A DNA stretch of 64,000 nucleotides from Chondrosia reniformis (taxonomy: Eukaryota; Porifera; Demospongiae; Chondrillida; Chondrillidae). The notes under the pieces are model-generated. The model was given only the letters and a program-made list of their open reading frames with translations. It was not told the DNA's origin and made no database searches. A program made the translations under genes and the position numbers. Every line of letters begins with the position of its first letter. The stretch's first letter is position 1. Location of the stretch: assembly GCA_947172415.1 (NCBI GenBank), contig OX359191.1, positions 3,162,001 through 3,226,000 on the forward strand, given 5' to 3'. Shown piece by piece: positions 39,288 through 50,242 of this stretch.

Positions 39288-40039
39288 CAGGGAGTACGGT
39301 AGTACTCCCTATGTAGGGATGACACGTTTTTTCGCATTCCCCATACATCGGTATAGGAGCAAAATCCCGAAATAAGCCGAAAATCGACAAAATAAGGCTA
39401 CGTATAGCTAAATATACAATATACATACTCTAAATAGACCTTAAAGGCAAGCGAATATGTCCCGCTGGCAAAATAATAAACTTTAAAAATTCCCATTTTC
39501 GTCTTCTTCATATTCTTCTTATTATTATTCTTCTTCTTCGTCAGCCATAACTAAAAAACTAAATAAGCTTTTGGACTAATTGTTAAATGAAACTATTGCA
39601 AATTTTCCGAACTGTATTCTTTTGTAGAAGCGAGAGCGATAACGCTATTATTGAGTATGACGGTTTTCATGGCCCCAGAGGCAAGGCCTCAATAAATTCG
39701 CCATTTTAATGACGTCATAATAAGTCGAAGATTGCAAAACCAAAATGGGTTTTAATACAATCAAATTCCTAGCTTATGCTCCATAAAAAGTGCAGAAACT
39801 AGAGAAAAAGAAAAATTTTCTACAAAAATAGTGAAGATGTAGAAATGGCACAAAAAGCACATAAACAAGAAAGAGATGTTACACAGTGAAGTATTAGCAA
39901 TGCATGAATCCTACAAGCAAGGGTGTTGTATGATTCATGCATATATAGCTAATGCTTCACTGTGTAACATCCCTTTCTTGTTTATGTGCTTTTTGTGCCA
40001 TCCCTACTATTTTTGTAGAAAATTTTTATTTTTCTCTAG
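39288..40039. mobile_element. Element Y with terminal foldback, copy 1 (left arm)
   Basis: A 750-base non-satellite element. One end is a perfect hairpin AGGGAGTAC-GGTA-GTACTCCCT (39,289-39,310). The other end is a ~241-base foldback (39,799-40,039) whose halves, beginning CTAGAGAAAA and ending TTTTCTCTAG, pair over roughly 110 bases. The middle has a TTC-rich stretch. No coding potential is supported. The hairpin end recalls Helitrons, but I find no CTRR end or TC start, so the class is left open. The foldback may be a separate MITE nested in it. Confidence 0.6.
39799..40039. repeat. Foldback (MITE-like) palindrome
   Basis: Near-perfect inverted repeat. CTAGAGAAAAAGAAAAATTT...CTACAAAAATAG at the left matches CTATTTTTGTAG...TTTTTCTCTAG at the right, and CACAAAAAGCACATAAACAAG matches its complement further in, with a short asymmetric loop around 39,925. 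This is typical of a foldback MITE. The mirrored copy is at 49,475-49,723. Confidence 0.8.
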
Positions 40040-43000
40040 TATATAGTACATATAAATAGTACGTACAACTAGTATATATAACTAGTACAAAAAACTGGTA
40101 CATACACCCAGTACATACAAATGTAACAAGTACATATAAGTAGTACATACAACTAGTACATATAAATAGTACATATAACTAATACATACATCTAGTCTAG
40201 TATATACAACTGGTACCTCCCTAGTACGTAGTACAATTAGGACTAGAACCTACAACTACTATATACTACTAGTACATACAACTAGTACATGCAACTAGTG
40301 CATACAATTATATAGTACAAACAAACAGTACATACCACTAGTACTTACAACTAGTACATACAACTAGAAACTAGTAATTGGTATATACTTAGTACATACA
40401 ATTAGTACATAGCACTAGTTTAAACAATTAGAACATACAACTACTACATACACCTAGTAAATACTATTTGTACATACAATTAATACATACAAATAGTACA
40501 TGCAACTCGTACATAAAGCTAGACTATACAACTAATAACTAGTACATACAACTAGTACATGGCTACTACTTACAACTAGTATATACATACAATTAGTGCA
40601 TACAACTAATACAGACAATTAGTACATACAACTACTACATTCAACTACAACATACAACCAGAACCTACAACTAGTAAATATAACTAGTACTAGTACATAG
40701 AACTAGTACATACAACTAATACGTTATAGTAGCACTTACAACTAGTGCGTACAACTAATGCCTACTTAGTACCTACTATAACTAGTACTAGAACCTGCAA
40801 CTAGTATATAGAGCTAGCGCATACACGTAGTACAGGCAACTTGTACATACAACTGTTACATACAACTACTACATATAACCCGTACATACACATAAAACTA
40901 GTATTTAAAAAAGTACATACACTTAGTACATACAACAAGTACATACAAAACGTACATACAACAACTAGAAACTAGTACACACACCTAGTTCAAAGAACGA
41001 GTGCATAATACTAGAACATACAACTTGTATATACAACTAGTACATAGCAACTGCATACAACTAGTATATACACACTACTAGTGCGTACAACTGGTACATA
41101 ACTACTACATACAACTTGTACATAACTAGTACATAGAACTTGTACATAGTACGAGTACATAAAACTGGCATACACAACTACTACATAAACAACAAACTAG
41201 TATATATATACACACAACTAGTACATAGCTAGTATTTACAATTAGTATATACATACAACTAGTACATAAAACTAGTACAAACAATTAGTACATACAACTA
41301 CTACATCCAACCACTACATACAACCAGTACCTACATCTAGTAAAATAACTAGAACTAGTACATACAACTAGTACATTCAACAAGTACATACAAAACGTAC
41401 ATACAACTAGTACATACAACTAGTACACACAACTAGAAACTAGTACATACACCTAGTTCAAAGAACGAGTGCATAATACTAGAACATACAACTTGTATAT
41501 ACAACTAGTACATAGCAACTGCATACAACTAGTATATACATACAACTAGTGCGTACAACTGGTACATAACTACTACACACAACTTGTACATAACTAGTAC
41601 ATAGAACTTGTACATAGTACGAGTACATAAAACTGGCATATAAAACTACTACATAAACAACAAACTAGTATATACACACAACTAGTACATAGCTAGTATT
41701 TACAATTAGTATATACATACAACTAGTACATAAAACTAGTACAAACAATTAGTACATACAACTACTACATCCAACCACTACATACAACCAGTACCCACAT
41801 CTAGTAAATATAACTAGAACTAGTACATACAACTAGTACATTCAACTATTACGTAAAAGTAGTACTAACAACTAGTACATACAACTAATGCCTACTTAAT
41901 ACCTACTATAACTAGTACTAGAACCTACAATTAGTACATACAGCTAGCACATACAACAAGTACAGGAAACTAGTACAAACAAGTGGTACATACAACTACT
42001 ACATATAACCAGTACATACACATATAACTAGTATATAAAAATAGTACATACACCTAGTACATAAACCTACAAAAAGTACATACAACTAGTACATACAATT
42101 AATTCATAGAAAGAGTACATAATACTTGAACATACAACTAGTACATTCAATTCGTACATACAACTAGCACAAACAACTGGGTCATATAACTAATACATAC
42201 ACCTATTACATATAACGAGTACATACACATATACCTACAAAATAAAAATAGTTCATACAACTAGTACATGCAGCTAGTGCATACAACTAGAACATCGAAC
42301 TAGTACACACATATAACTAGTACATACAAATAGTAAATACAACTAGAACATAAAACTAGTGCGTACAACTAGGACATGCAAATAGTACATGCAACTAGTA
42401 TCTAGTACATAAAACTTGTATAAACATACAACTAGTACACCGAACATGTACATGCAATTAGCACATACAACTAGTACTTTTGAACTAGTACGTATCACGA
42501 GTTCACACACCTGCTACACATAACTAATACATAAACGGATAACTAGTATATATGAATAGTACATACACATAGTACATACAACTAGAAACTAGAACATACA
42601 ACTAGGATATATAAAAAATAGCACATTTAACTAGAACATACAACTGGTATATACATACAACTAGTACATTCAACTAGAACTTACAAGTAGTACATAAAAT
42701 TTGTAGGTAGAGCTAGTTCATAAAATTAGTAACTAATAAGTATAATTTGTACATGCAACTTGTACATATAAATAGTACGTACAACTAGTATATATAACTA
42801 GTACAAACAACTAGTATATACCCCCAGTATATACAAATGTAACGAGTACATATAAGTAGTACATACAATTAGTACATACAACAATTACACAAAACTGGTA
42901 CATACAACTAGTACATATAACTAGTACATATATCTAGTACAAACAACTAGTGTCTAGTATATACAACTAGTACCTCCCTAGTACCTAGTATAATTAGGAC

Positions 43001-43858
43001 TAGAACCTACAACTAGTATATACTACTAGTACATACAACTAGTACATGCAACTAGTACATATAACTTGTACATATAACTATTACATATGACTAGTACATA
43101 GACATATAACTAGTACATAAATATAATACATACAACTAGTGCAGAAAACTAGTTCACACAAACAAACAAGTAGTTGATAGAACTAGTTCATTCCTAGTAC
43201 CTAGTATAACTTACTAGAACTAGAACTTAAAACTAGTTCAAACATTTAGTACATACAACTAGTACATACAATTAGGCAATAGAACATACAACTGGTACAA
43301 ACAACTAGTACATGTAACTAGTACATACAACAATTACACACTACTTATACATTCAACTAGTACAAATAATTACTACATTCGACAATTACATACAAATAGT
43401 ATTGAGTACATACAACTAGTTCATACAACTAGTGCATACAATTAGTACACACGGATAGTACATACAGCTAGTAAATATAACTAGTACATACTACTAGTAC
43501 ATAAAACTATAGAGGACATATAACCGGTACATATAACTAGTAGAAATAAACAGTACACACAACTAGTTCATAAAACTAATTCATACAACTAGTACATGTA
43601 ACAAGTATCTAGTATATACAACTAGAATCTACCTAGTACATTGTATAAATAGTACAAGAATCAACAACTGGTACATACACATAGTACATACAACTAGTAC
43701 TTACAACTAGTATTTACAACTAGAAACTAGTAACTAGTACATACCTAGTACAAACAATTAGAACATAGAACTAGTTGAAACGAATAGAACATACAACTAC
43801 TACATACACCTAGTCCATACAACTAGTACTTAGAACTAGTTCATATAACTAGTACATA
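40040..43858. repeat. Satellite, A orientation, with a ~0.45-kb tandem duplication
   Basis: A-orientation array forming most of the left palindrome arm. A segment with the rare string CAAAGAACGAGTGCATAATAC at 40,991 recurs at 41,459 (468 bases later; about 444 earlier in the block because of a 24-base indel), giving a tandem duplication at about 40,930-41,860 that the right arm lacks. No genes. Confidence 0.9.
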
Positions 43859-44112
43859 TAGTGGAACCTGAGTAAGCGGTCACCTTATTAAAGCGGTCAC
43901 CTCCCTTTTCCGGTCGCCAACGTATACTCCCGAACAATCCGCTAATTGAAGTATACATCGAGACCTTGTTAATGTGGTCACCTGCATAATGCATATAGCG
44001 GTCACCCTTCCGTGGCCCCGAAGGGATTTCTCTACTCTGTAATGCGGCCATACAGATTTGAAAGTACGTAAATGACAACAATATATCGATAAAATGTTCT
44101 AAAGAGTCTCCT
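43859..44112. repeat. Tigger terminal region with repeated GCGGTCACC motifs (left)
   Basis: The outer ~150 bases repeat the motif (A/T)A(A/T)GCGGTCACC: after GAGTA, after TTAAA, in altered form as TGTGGTCACC, and after CATAT. The mirror copy is at 47,050-47,255, where some sites have diverged. Clustered subterminal motifs of this kind are candidate binding sites for the CENP-B-like DNA-binding domain of the transposase; that role is inferred. Confidence 0.6.
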
Positions 44113-44487
44113 TTACTCCTTCAGTGACTCTTGCAGCTTACTTGTAAAGTTCTGGTGTCCATCAAAATGATAAAAACATGGAACTTCCAGCCCGAGACCA
44201 ACGCCACGATTCACAGGGCTGCCAGTGACCTCACACACAATCTGGTTCCCTTGTCTGAGGAGGAAAAAGTGAGTATATCGAGCGAATGACCTTGGAACAT
44301 GACCTACAACCTGTCCGTTCTTCTTTACCGCCGTTGCCATTGGGTCATATGGGTTGGACGGCTCTGCTTCCACCTCTAAAACTTTTCCTGGCTCTGGTGT
44401 CCACAAGTCTTTATAATCATGGAACCCACGAATAAACGATGCGTAGCTAAAGTGAGAAACAGATACAGAAGTGGCGTTCGCAGCCAT
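44113..44487 (-). CDS. HIRAN-domain protein, Tigger-associated (left arm, intact)
   Basis: A 124-codon ORF starting MAANATSVSVSHFSYASFIR. Residues ~10-110 match the HIRAN pattern: FSYASFIRG, then G-x-VLEVEAEPSNPYDPMA (the E-P-x-N-x-Y-D-P hallmark), VGHVPRSFAR and a Val-rich C-terminal strand. HIRAN is an OB-like fold that binds DNA 3' ends in HLTF/Rad5-type remodelers and also occurs alone. Here it lies between the transposon end and the transposase, transcribed outward, its ATG 80 bases from the transposase ATG on the opposite strand. It is probably a transposon-carried gene, and might help DNA-end handling or binding (inference). The frame is intact in this arm; the mirror copy has a one-base deletion. 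Confidence 0.75.
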   Translation of the reverse strand: MAANATSVSVSHFSYASFIRGFHDYKDLWTPEPGKVLEVEAEPSNPYDPMATAVKKNGQVVGHVPRSFARYTHFFLLRQGNQIVCEVTGSPVNRGVGLGLEVPCFYHFDGHQNFTSKLQESLKE

Positions 44488-44567
44488 ACGACCGAAGCTT
44501 GATTGGGTAGCAGCTGCTATACACCCACACTAACACGTTTCGTTATAGCTATGCTCGCGCCTCTAAC
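44488..44567. promoter_or_regulatory. Divergent intergenic region between HIRAN and transposase (left)
   Basis: Exactly 80 bases separate the two ATGs, read in opposite directions; the same 80-base spacing exists in the right arm (46,547-46,626). Such a short gap implies a shared bidirectional promoter. No TATA box or other element is clear, so the call rests on geometry. Confidence 0.45.
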
Positions 44568-45004
44568 ATGCTTCGAAAAGAATTGACATTGAAACAACGT
44601 GTGGAGGTGATTAGGTACCAAAAGAGCCACCCAAAAGAAGGAACTCAAATTTTGGCAGAAGGTTTTGGCTGTGGCAGAACACAGATTCAGTCAATTTTGA
44701 AAGCCAAGGAGGAGATTCTTTAAGATTTTGAAAAGAATGGAAGTGAAGACAAGAAGAGGAACAGAAAAGCTGAATTTCCGGACATTGATGATGCTGTTTA
44801 CAAATGGTACTGTCTTGGTCGGGAAAGGAACATTCCCATATCAGGACCAATGCTCCAGGAGGAGGCCCGTTTGATTTCTGAACGACTCGAGAATTCCCGG
44901 TTCAAGGCATCCAATGGTTGGCTCCAGTCATTCAAAGCTCGCCACCATTTAAAAATGCTCACAGTTTGTGGAGAGTCAGCTAGTGTTCCCCAAGGAACTG
45001 TGGA
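44568..45004 (+). pseudogene. Tigger transposase N-terminal fragment (left arm copy)
   Basis: ATG at 44,568, then about 145 codons matching the N-terminus of the right-arm transposase. The first ~50 residues (RKELTLKQRVEVIRYQKSHP, then an I-L-A-x-x-F-G-C-G-R-T helix) form the first helix-turn-helix of a CENP-B-type domain. Codon 52 is TAA, as in the right arm. After it the frame continues with the second HTH (Y-K-W-Y, PISGPMLQEEA, NGWLQSFKARH). Similarity stops at 45,004, the axis side of the palindrome; beyond it the strand carries antisense of the other copy. The fragment lacks the DDE domain and cannot be functional. Confidence 0.85.
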
Positions 45005-46546
45005 CAAGGTAGAACATGTATAAAGTGCAGTAGTGGTCAAAAAATGGAGCAAGTCATGTGAGACTCTAATGGCTTCATCAAACGTGTGGATGGTGTAATT
45101 GTTCACTTCTGAACTTGGGGTATCATTTTCACTACCTACATCATCATCATCATCATCATCATCGTCACTGTTGTCCTAGAGTTCGATTTGGCTATTGGAT
45201 GGCAGTTCTCCACTGATGGCTTTTTCACGCAACTGTGTACGTAGATCTTCCAATGTTGTTCCTTCTGGCACAGTGGCATAAGCTGGCATGTCTTCCTCAG
45301 CCTGAATGTATTCCTGGGCAGAAATCGTTGGGTTAATGTGGTGGACAAGCTCCTCCAATTCGTCAACTTCAGCGAAGGGATCTGAAAGGTGGTCTATTTT
45401 ACCCACAACCACGCCACAGTTCTTGAAGCACTTAATGATTGTGTCTTCTTTGACTTTGTGCCATGCAAGTTTAATCATTCGAGTGGCAGTCAGGATATCC
45501 ACTGATTTGGCTATGTCAAATGTGGACAAGCTGGCTGACGAATCAATTGCTGCTAATGTATGTTTGATCAAAAGTGCCCTGTACTGGCACTTGAAGCTTT
45601 GAATTACTCCCGCATCGAGTGGTTGCAGACGAGATGTGGTATTCACTGGAAAGAATACCACTTTGATGTTGGAAAATGTGGAGCTGTCTTGATAATCCCG
45701 AGGATGGCAAGGAGCATTATCAAGCAGAAGAAGAATGTGGCGGTCCTCCCTTTTCAGTCTTTGGTTAAGTGATGCTAGGATATCATCCATAATCTCTGAA
45801 GTCATCCATGCTTTCTTATTTGCATAGTATGGCACTCCATGTGGTTTTTGCTTATCTTTGAGGCCGCCAAAGCAATGAGGAGATTTTGACTTGCCTATTA
45901 CAATTGGTGGTTCTTTCTCACCAGCCGCATTGATGAAAAAGACAACAGTCACCCTGTCTTTTGACTTTTTGCCACCCTTACACTGTGAAGCAGATTGAGC
46001 AATGGTTCTATCAGGTAGGGCTCGGAAAAAGCAGCCGGTCTCATCAGTGTTCCAAATGTTCTTTGGTACATACCCTATCACCAAATCCTTCACTCTGCTA
46101 TGCCATGCCTCCACCGTTCCTTGGGGAACACTAGCTGACTCTACACAAACTGTGAGCATTTTTAAATTGTGGCGAGCTTTGAATGACTGGAGCCAACCAT
46201 TGGATGCCTTGAACCGGGAATTCTCGAGTCGTTCAGCAATCAAACGGGCCTCCTCCTGGAGCATTGGTCCTAATATGGGAATGTTCCTTTCCCGACCAAG
46301 ACAGTACCATTTGTAAACAGCATCATCAATGTCCGGAAATTCAGCTTTTCTGTTCCTCTTCTTGTCTTCACTTCCATTCTTTTCAAAATCTTAAAGAATC
46401 TCCTCCTTGGCTTTCAAAATTGACTGAATCTGTGTTCTGCCACAGCCAAAACGTTCTGCCAAAATTTGAGTTCCTTCTTTTGGGTGGCTCTTTTGGTACC
46501 TAATTACCTCCACACGTTGTTTCAATGTCAATTCTTTTCGAGGCAT
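45005..46546 (-). pseudogene. Tigger/pogo transposase (right arm and axis), interrupted
   Basis: ATG at 46,546-46,544 on the minus strand. Codon 52 is TAA (46,393-46,391); from codon 95 a 362-codon frame is open to TAG at 45,176. In that part the CENP-B-type second HTH lies at residues 1-40. The DDE residues are D74 (NTDETG), D182 (LLDNAPCH) and D217 (LQPLDAGV), with 34 residues between the last two, as in pogo/Tigger. Beyond the TAG the same frame stays open through an Asp run (the CAT microsatellite at 45,137-45,165) and a FDEAIRVSHDLLHFL helix typical of Tigger C-termini, up to the palindrome axis near 45,005. The protein is thus split by two stops and cut off at the duplication junction. 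It would have cut and pasted the element at TA sites. Confidence 0.88.
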
Positions 46547-46626
46547 GTTAGAGGCGCGAGCATAGCTATAACGAAACGTGTTAGCGTGGGTGTAAAGCAG
46601 CTGCTACCTAATCAAGCTTCGGTCGT

Positions 46627-47000
46627 ATGGCTGCGAACGCCACTTCTGTATCTGTTTCTCACTTTAGCTACGCATCGTTTATTCGTGGGTTCCATGATTA
46701 TAAAGACTTGTGGCCACCAGAGCCAGGAGAAGTTTTAGAGGTGGAAGCAGAGCCGTCCAACCCATATGACCCAATGGCAACGGCGGTAAAGAAGAACGGA
46801 CAGGTTGTAGGTCATGTTCCAAGGTCATTCGCTCGATATACTCACTTTTTCCTCCTCAGACAAGGGAACCAGATTGTGTGTGAGGTCACTGGCAGCCCTG
46901 TGAATCGTGGTGTTGGTCTCGGGCTGGAAGTTCCATGTTTTATCATTTCAATGGACACCAGAACTTTTTAAGAAAGCCTCAAGAGTCACTGAAGGAGTAA
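46627..47000 (+). pseudogene. HIRAN-domain ORF, right arm copy, frameshifted
   Basis: Same gene as at 44,113-44,487, in mirror image. The first ~105 residues agree with the left copy except for a few substitutions (for example WPPEPGE versus WTPEPGK). One T is missing in the run after GAAGTTCCATG (four instead of five), shifting the frame so the ORF ends early at 46,971. The ancestral stop position is 46,998-47,000. Loss of one copy but not the other shows that the arms diverge independently. Confidence 0.8.
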
Positions 47001-47255
47001 AGGAGACTCTTTAGAACATTTTATTGATAAATTGTTGTCATTTACATACTTTCAAATCTGTATGGCCGCATTACAGAGTAGAGAAATCCCTTCGGGGCCA
47101 CGGAAGGGCGACCGCAAAACGCATTACGCAGGTGACCACATTAACAAGGTCTCGATGTATACTTCAATATAGTGGATTGTTCGGGAGTATACGTTGGCGA
47201 CCGGAAAAGGGAGGTGACCGCTTTAATAAGGTGACCGCTTACTCAGCTTCCACTG

Positions 47256-49474
47256 TATGTACTAGTTATATGAACTAGTTCTAAGTACTAGTTGTATGTA
47301 CTAGGTGTATGTAGTAGTTGTATGTTCTATTCGTTTCAACTAGTTCTATGTTCTAATTGTTTGTACTAGGTATGTACTAGTTACTAGTTTCTAGTTGTAA
47401 GTACTAGTTGTAAGTACTAGTTGTATGTACTATGTGTATGTACCAGTTGTTGATTCTTGTACTATTTATACAATGTACTAGGTAGATTCTAGTTGTATAT
47501 ACTAGATACTTGTTACATGTACTAGTTGTATGAATTAGTTTAATGAACTAGTTGTGTGTACTGTTTATTTCTACTAGTTATATGTACCGGTTATATGTCC
47601 TCTATAGTTTTATGTACTAGTAGTATGTACTAGTTATATTTACTAGCTGTATGTACTATCCGTGTGTACTAATTGTATGCACTAGTTGTATGAACTAGTT
47701 GTATGTACTCAATACTATTTGTATGTAATTGTCAAATGTAGTAATTATTTGTACTAGTTGAATGTATAAGTAGTGTGTAATTGTTGTATGTACTAGTTAC
47801 ATGTACTTGTTGTATGTACTATTTGTATGTACTAGTTGTTTGTACTAGTTGTATATTCTATTGCCTAATTGTATGTATTAGTTGTATGTACATTTTGTAT
47901 GTACTTGTTGTATATACAAGTTGTATGTTCTAGTATTATACACTCGTTTTTTGAACTAGGTGTATATACTAGTTTCTAGTTGTGTGTACTAGTTGTATGT
48001 ACTAGTTGTATGTACTAGTTGTATGTACGTTTTGTATGTACTTGTTTCATGTACTAAGTGTATGTACTATTTTTATATACTAGTTTTATGTGTATGTACG
48101 GGTTACATGTAGTAGTTGTATGTAACAGTTGTATGTACAAGTTGCCTGTACTACGTGTATGCGCCAGCTGTATGTACTAGTTGTAGGTTCTAGTACTAGT
48201 TATAGTAGGTACTAAGTAGGCATTAGTTGTACGCACTAGTTGTAAGTATTACTATAACGAATTAGTTGTATGTACTAGTTCTATGTACTAGTACTAGTTA
48301 TATTAACTAGTTGTAGGTTCTGGTTGTATGTAGTAGTTGAATGTAGTAGTTGTATGTACTAATTGTCTGTATTAGTTGTATGCACTAGTTGTATGTATAT
48401 ACTAGTTGTAAGTAGTAGCTATGTACTAGTTATATGTACTAGTTATTAGTTGTATAGTCTAGCTTTATGTACTAGTTGCATGTACTATTTGTATGTACTA
48501 ATTGTATGTACAAATAGCATATACTAGGTGAATGTAGTAGTTGTATGTTCTAATTGTTTGAACTAGTTCTATGTACTAATTGTATATACTAGAAATGTAC
48601 TAGTTATGTACTAGTTAAATGAACTAGTTTTAAATACTATTTGTACGTACTAGGTGGATGTGGTAGTTGTATGTTCTAATTGTTTAAACTAGTTCTATGA
48701 ACTAATTGTATGTACTAAGTATGTACTAATTACTAGTTTCTAGTTGTATGTACTAGTTGTAAGTACTAGTTGTATGTACTGTTTGTATGTACTCAAAACT
48801 ATTTGTATGTACTAGCCGAATGTTGGAGTTATTTGTACTAGTTGAATGTATAAGTAGTGGGTAATTGTTGTATGTACTACTTATACGTACTAGTTGTATG
48901 TACTCTTTGTATGTACTATTTGTATGTACTAGTTGAATATACTAGTTGTATGTACTATTGCCTAATTGTATTTACTAGTTGTATGTACGAGATGTTTGAA
49001 CTAGTTTTAGGTTCTAGTACAAGTTATACTAGGTACTAGGAATGAACTAGTTCTATGAACTACTTGTTTGTTTGTGTGAACTTTTTTTTGTACTAGTTGT
49101 ATGTATAATATTTATGCACTAGTTATATGTGTATGTACTAGTCATATGTACTAGTTATATGTACTAGTTATATGTACTAGTTGCATGTACTAGTTGTATG
49201 TACTAGTAGTATATACTAGTTGTAGGTTCTAGTCCTAATTGTACTACATACTAGGGAGGTACCAGTTGTATATACTAGACTAGATGTATGTATTAGTTAT
49301 ATGTATTAGTTATGTGTATTAGTTATATGTACTATTTATAAGTACTAGTTGTATGTACTAGTTGTATGTACTACTTATATGTACTTGTTACATTTGTATG
49401 TACTGGGTGTATGTACCAGTTGTTTGTACTAGTTATATATACTAGTTGTACGTACTATTTATATGTATTATATA
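47256..49474. repeat. Satellite, B orientation (right palindrome arm)
   Basis: Mirror image of the A-orientation array at 40,040-43,858. It includes the phrases GTTGTTGATTCTTGTACTA, CAATACTATTTGTATGTAATTG and ACTAGGAATGAACTAG in the expected order. It is about 1.6 kb shorter than its partner. Confidence 0.9.
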
Positions 49475-50242
49475 CTAGAGAAAAATAAAAATTTTCTACA
49501 AAAATAGTAAAGATGTAGGGATGGCACAAAAAGCACATAAACAAGAAAGGGATGTTACACAGTGAAGCATTAGCTATATATGCATGAATCATACAACACC
49601 CTTGCTTGTAGGATTCATGCATTGCTAATACTTCACGGTGTAACATCCCTTTCTTGTTTAAGTGCTTTTTGTGCCATCCCTGCATCTTCACTATTTTTGT
49701 AGAAAATTTTTATTTTTCTCTAGTTTCTGTACTTTTGATGGAGCCTAAGCTAGGAATTTGAATGTATTAAAACCCATTTTGGTTTTGCAATCTTCGACTG
49801 ATTATGATGTCATTAAAATGGCGAATTTATTGAGGTCTTGCCTCTGGGGCCATGAAAACCGTCATACTCAATAATAGCGTTATCGCTCTCGCTTCTACAA
49901 AAGAATACAGTTCGGAAAATTTGCAATAGTTTTGTTTAACAATTAGTCCAAAAGGTTATTTAGTTTTTTAGTTATGGCTGACGAAGAAGAAGAATAATAA
50001 TAAGAAGAATATGAAGAAGACAAAAATGGGAATTTTTAAAGTTTATTATTTTGCCAGCGGGACATATTCACTTGCCTTTAAGGTCTATTTAGAGTATGTA
50101 TATTGTATATTTAGCTATACGTAGCCTTATCTTGTCGATTTTCAGCTTATTTCGGGATTTTGCTCCTATACCGATGTATGGGGAATGCAAAAAAACGTGT
50201 CATCTCTACATAGGGAGTACTACTGTACTCCCTGATATGTTT
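49475..50242. mobile_element. Element Y with foldback, copy 2 (right arm, inverted)
   Basis: Reverse complement of 39,288-40,039. The foldback is at 49,475-49,723 and the terminal hairpin AGGGAGTAC-TACT-GTACTCCCT at 50,212-50,233. Differences from copy 1 are scattered substitutions and small indels. A long antisense ORF across the foldback is a by-product of the palindrome, not a gene. Confidence 0.65.

Larger units (their letters stand above)
43859..47255. mobile_element. Tigger/pogo element rearranged into a palindrome
   Basis: Flanked by TA on both sides (43,857-43,858 and 47,256-47,257), the pogo/Tigger target duplication. The ends read TAGTGGAACCTGAGTAAGCGG on the left and, complemented, CAGTGGAAGCTGAGTAAGCGG on the right. 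From each end inward the same order appears: terminal repeat, HIRAN ORF, 80-base divergent intergenic space, start of the transposase. The inverted match continues for ~1,146 bases per side and also outward into satellite. The element is therefore one half-element plus its mirror copy made by a genomic inverted duplication, not a transposon with natural 1.1-kb inverted repeats. The original opposite terminal repeat is absent. Confidence 0.85.

Noticed and set aside
39288..40039. Helitron assignment for element Y
   Set aside because: The hairpin end is suggestive, but no TC start, CTRR end or A-T insertion pattern could be found.
44798..45106. 102-codon minus-strand ORF beside the transposase
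   Set aside because: Its first part is the true transposase C-terminus in the same frame, but the rest is antisense to the left-arm transposase fragment. It is a junction artefact, not a separate gene.
45137..45165. CAT microsatellite as an independent repeat
   Set aside because: It encodes the Asp run in the transposase C-terminal frame and is better described as part of that gene.
43859..47255. Tigger element with natural 1.1-kb terminal inverted repeats
   Set aside because: Inverted similarity continues far outside the TA-flanked ends into satellite and elements X and Y, so the inversion is genomic and not a property of the transposon.
49455..49691. 78-codon antisense ORF with Met/Cys/His-rich peptide
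   Set aside because: It crosses the foldback of element Y and starts and ends in it; a palindrome by-product.
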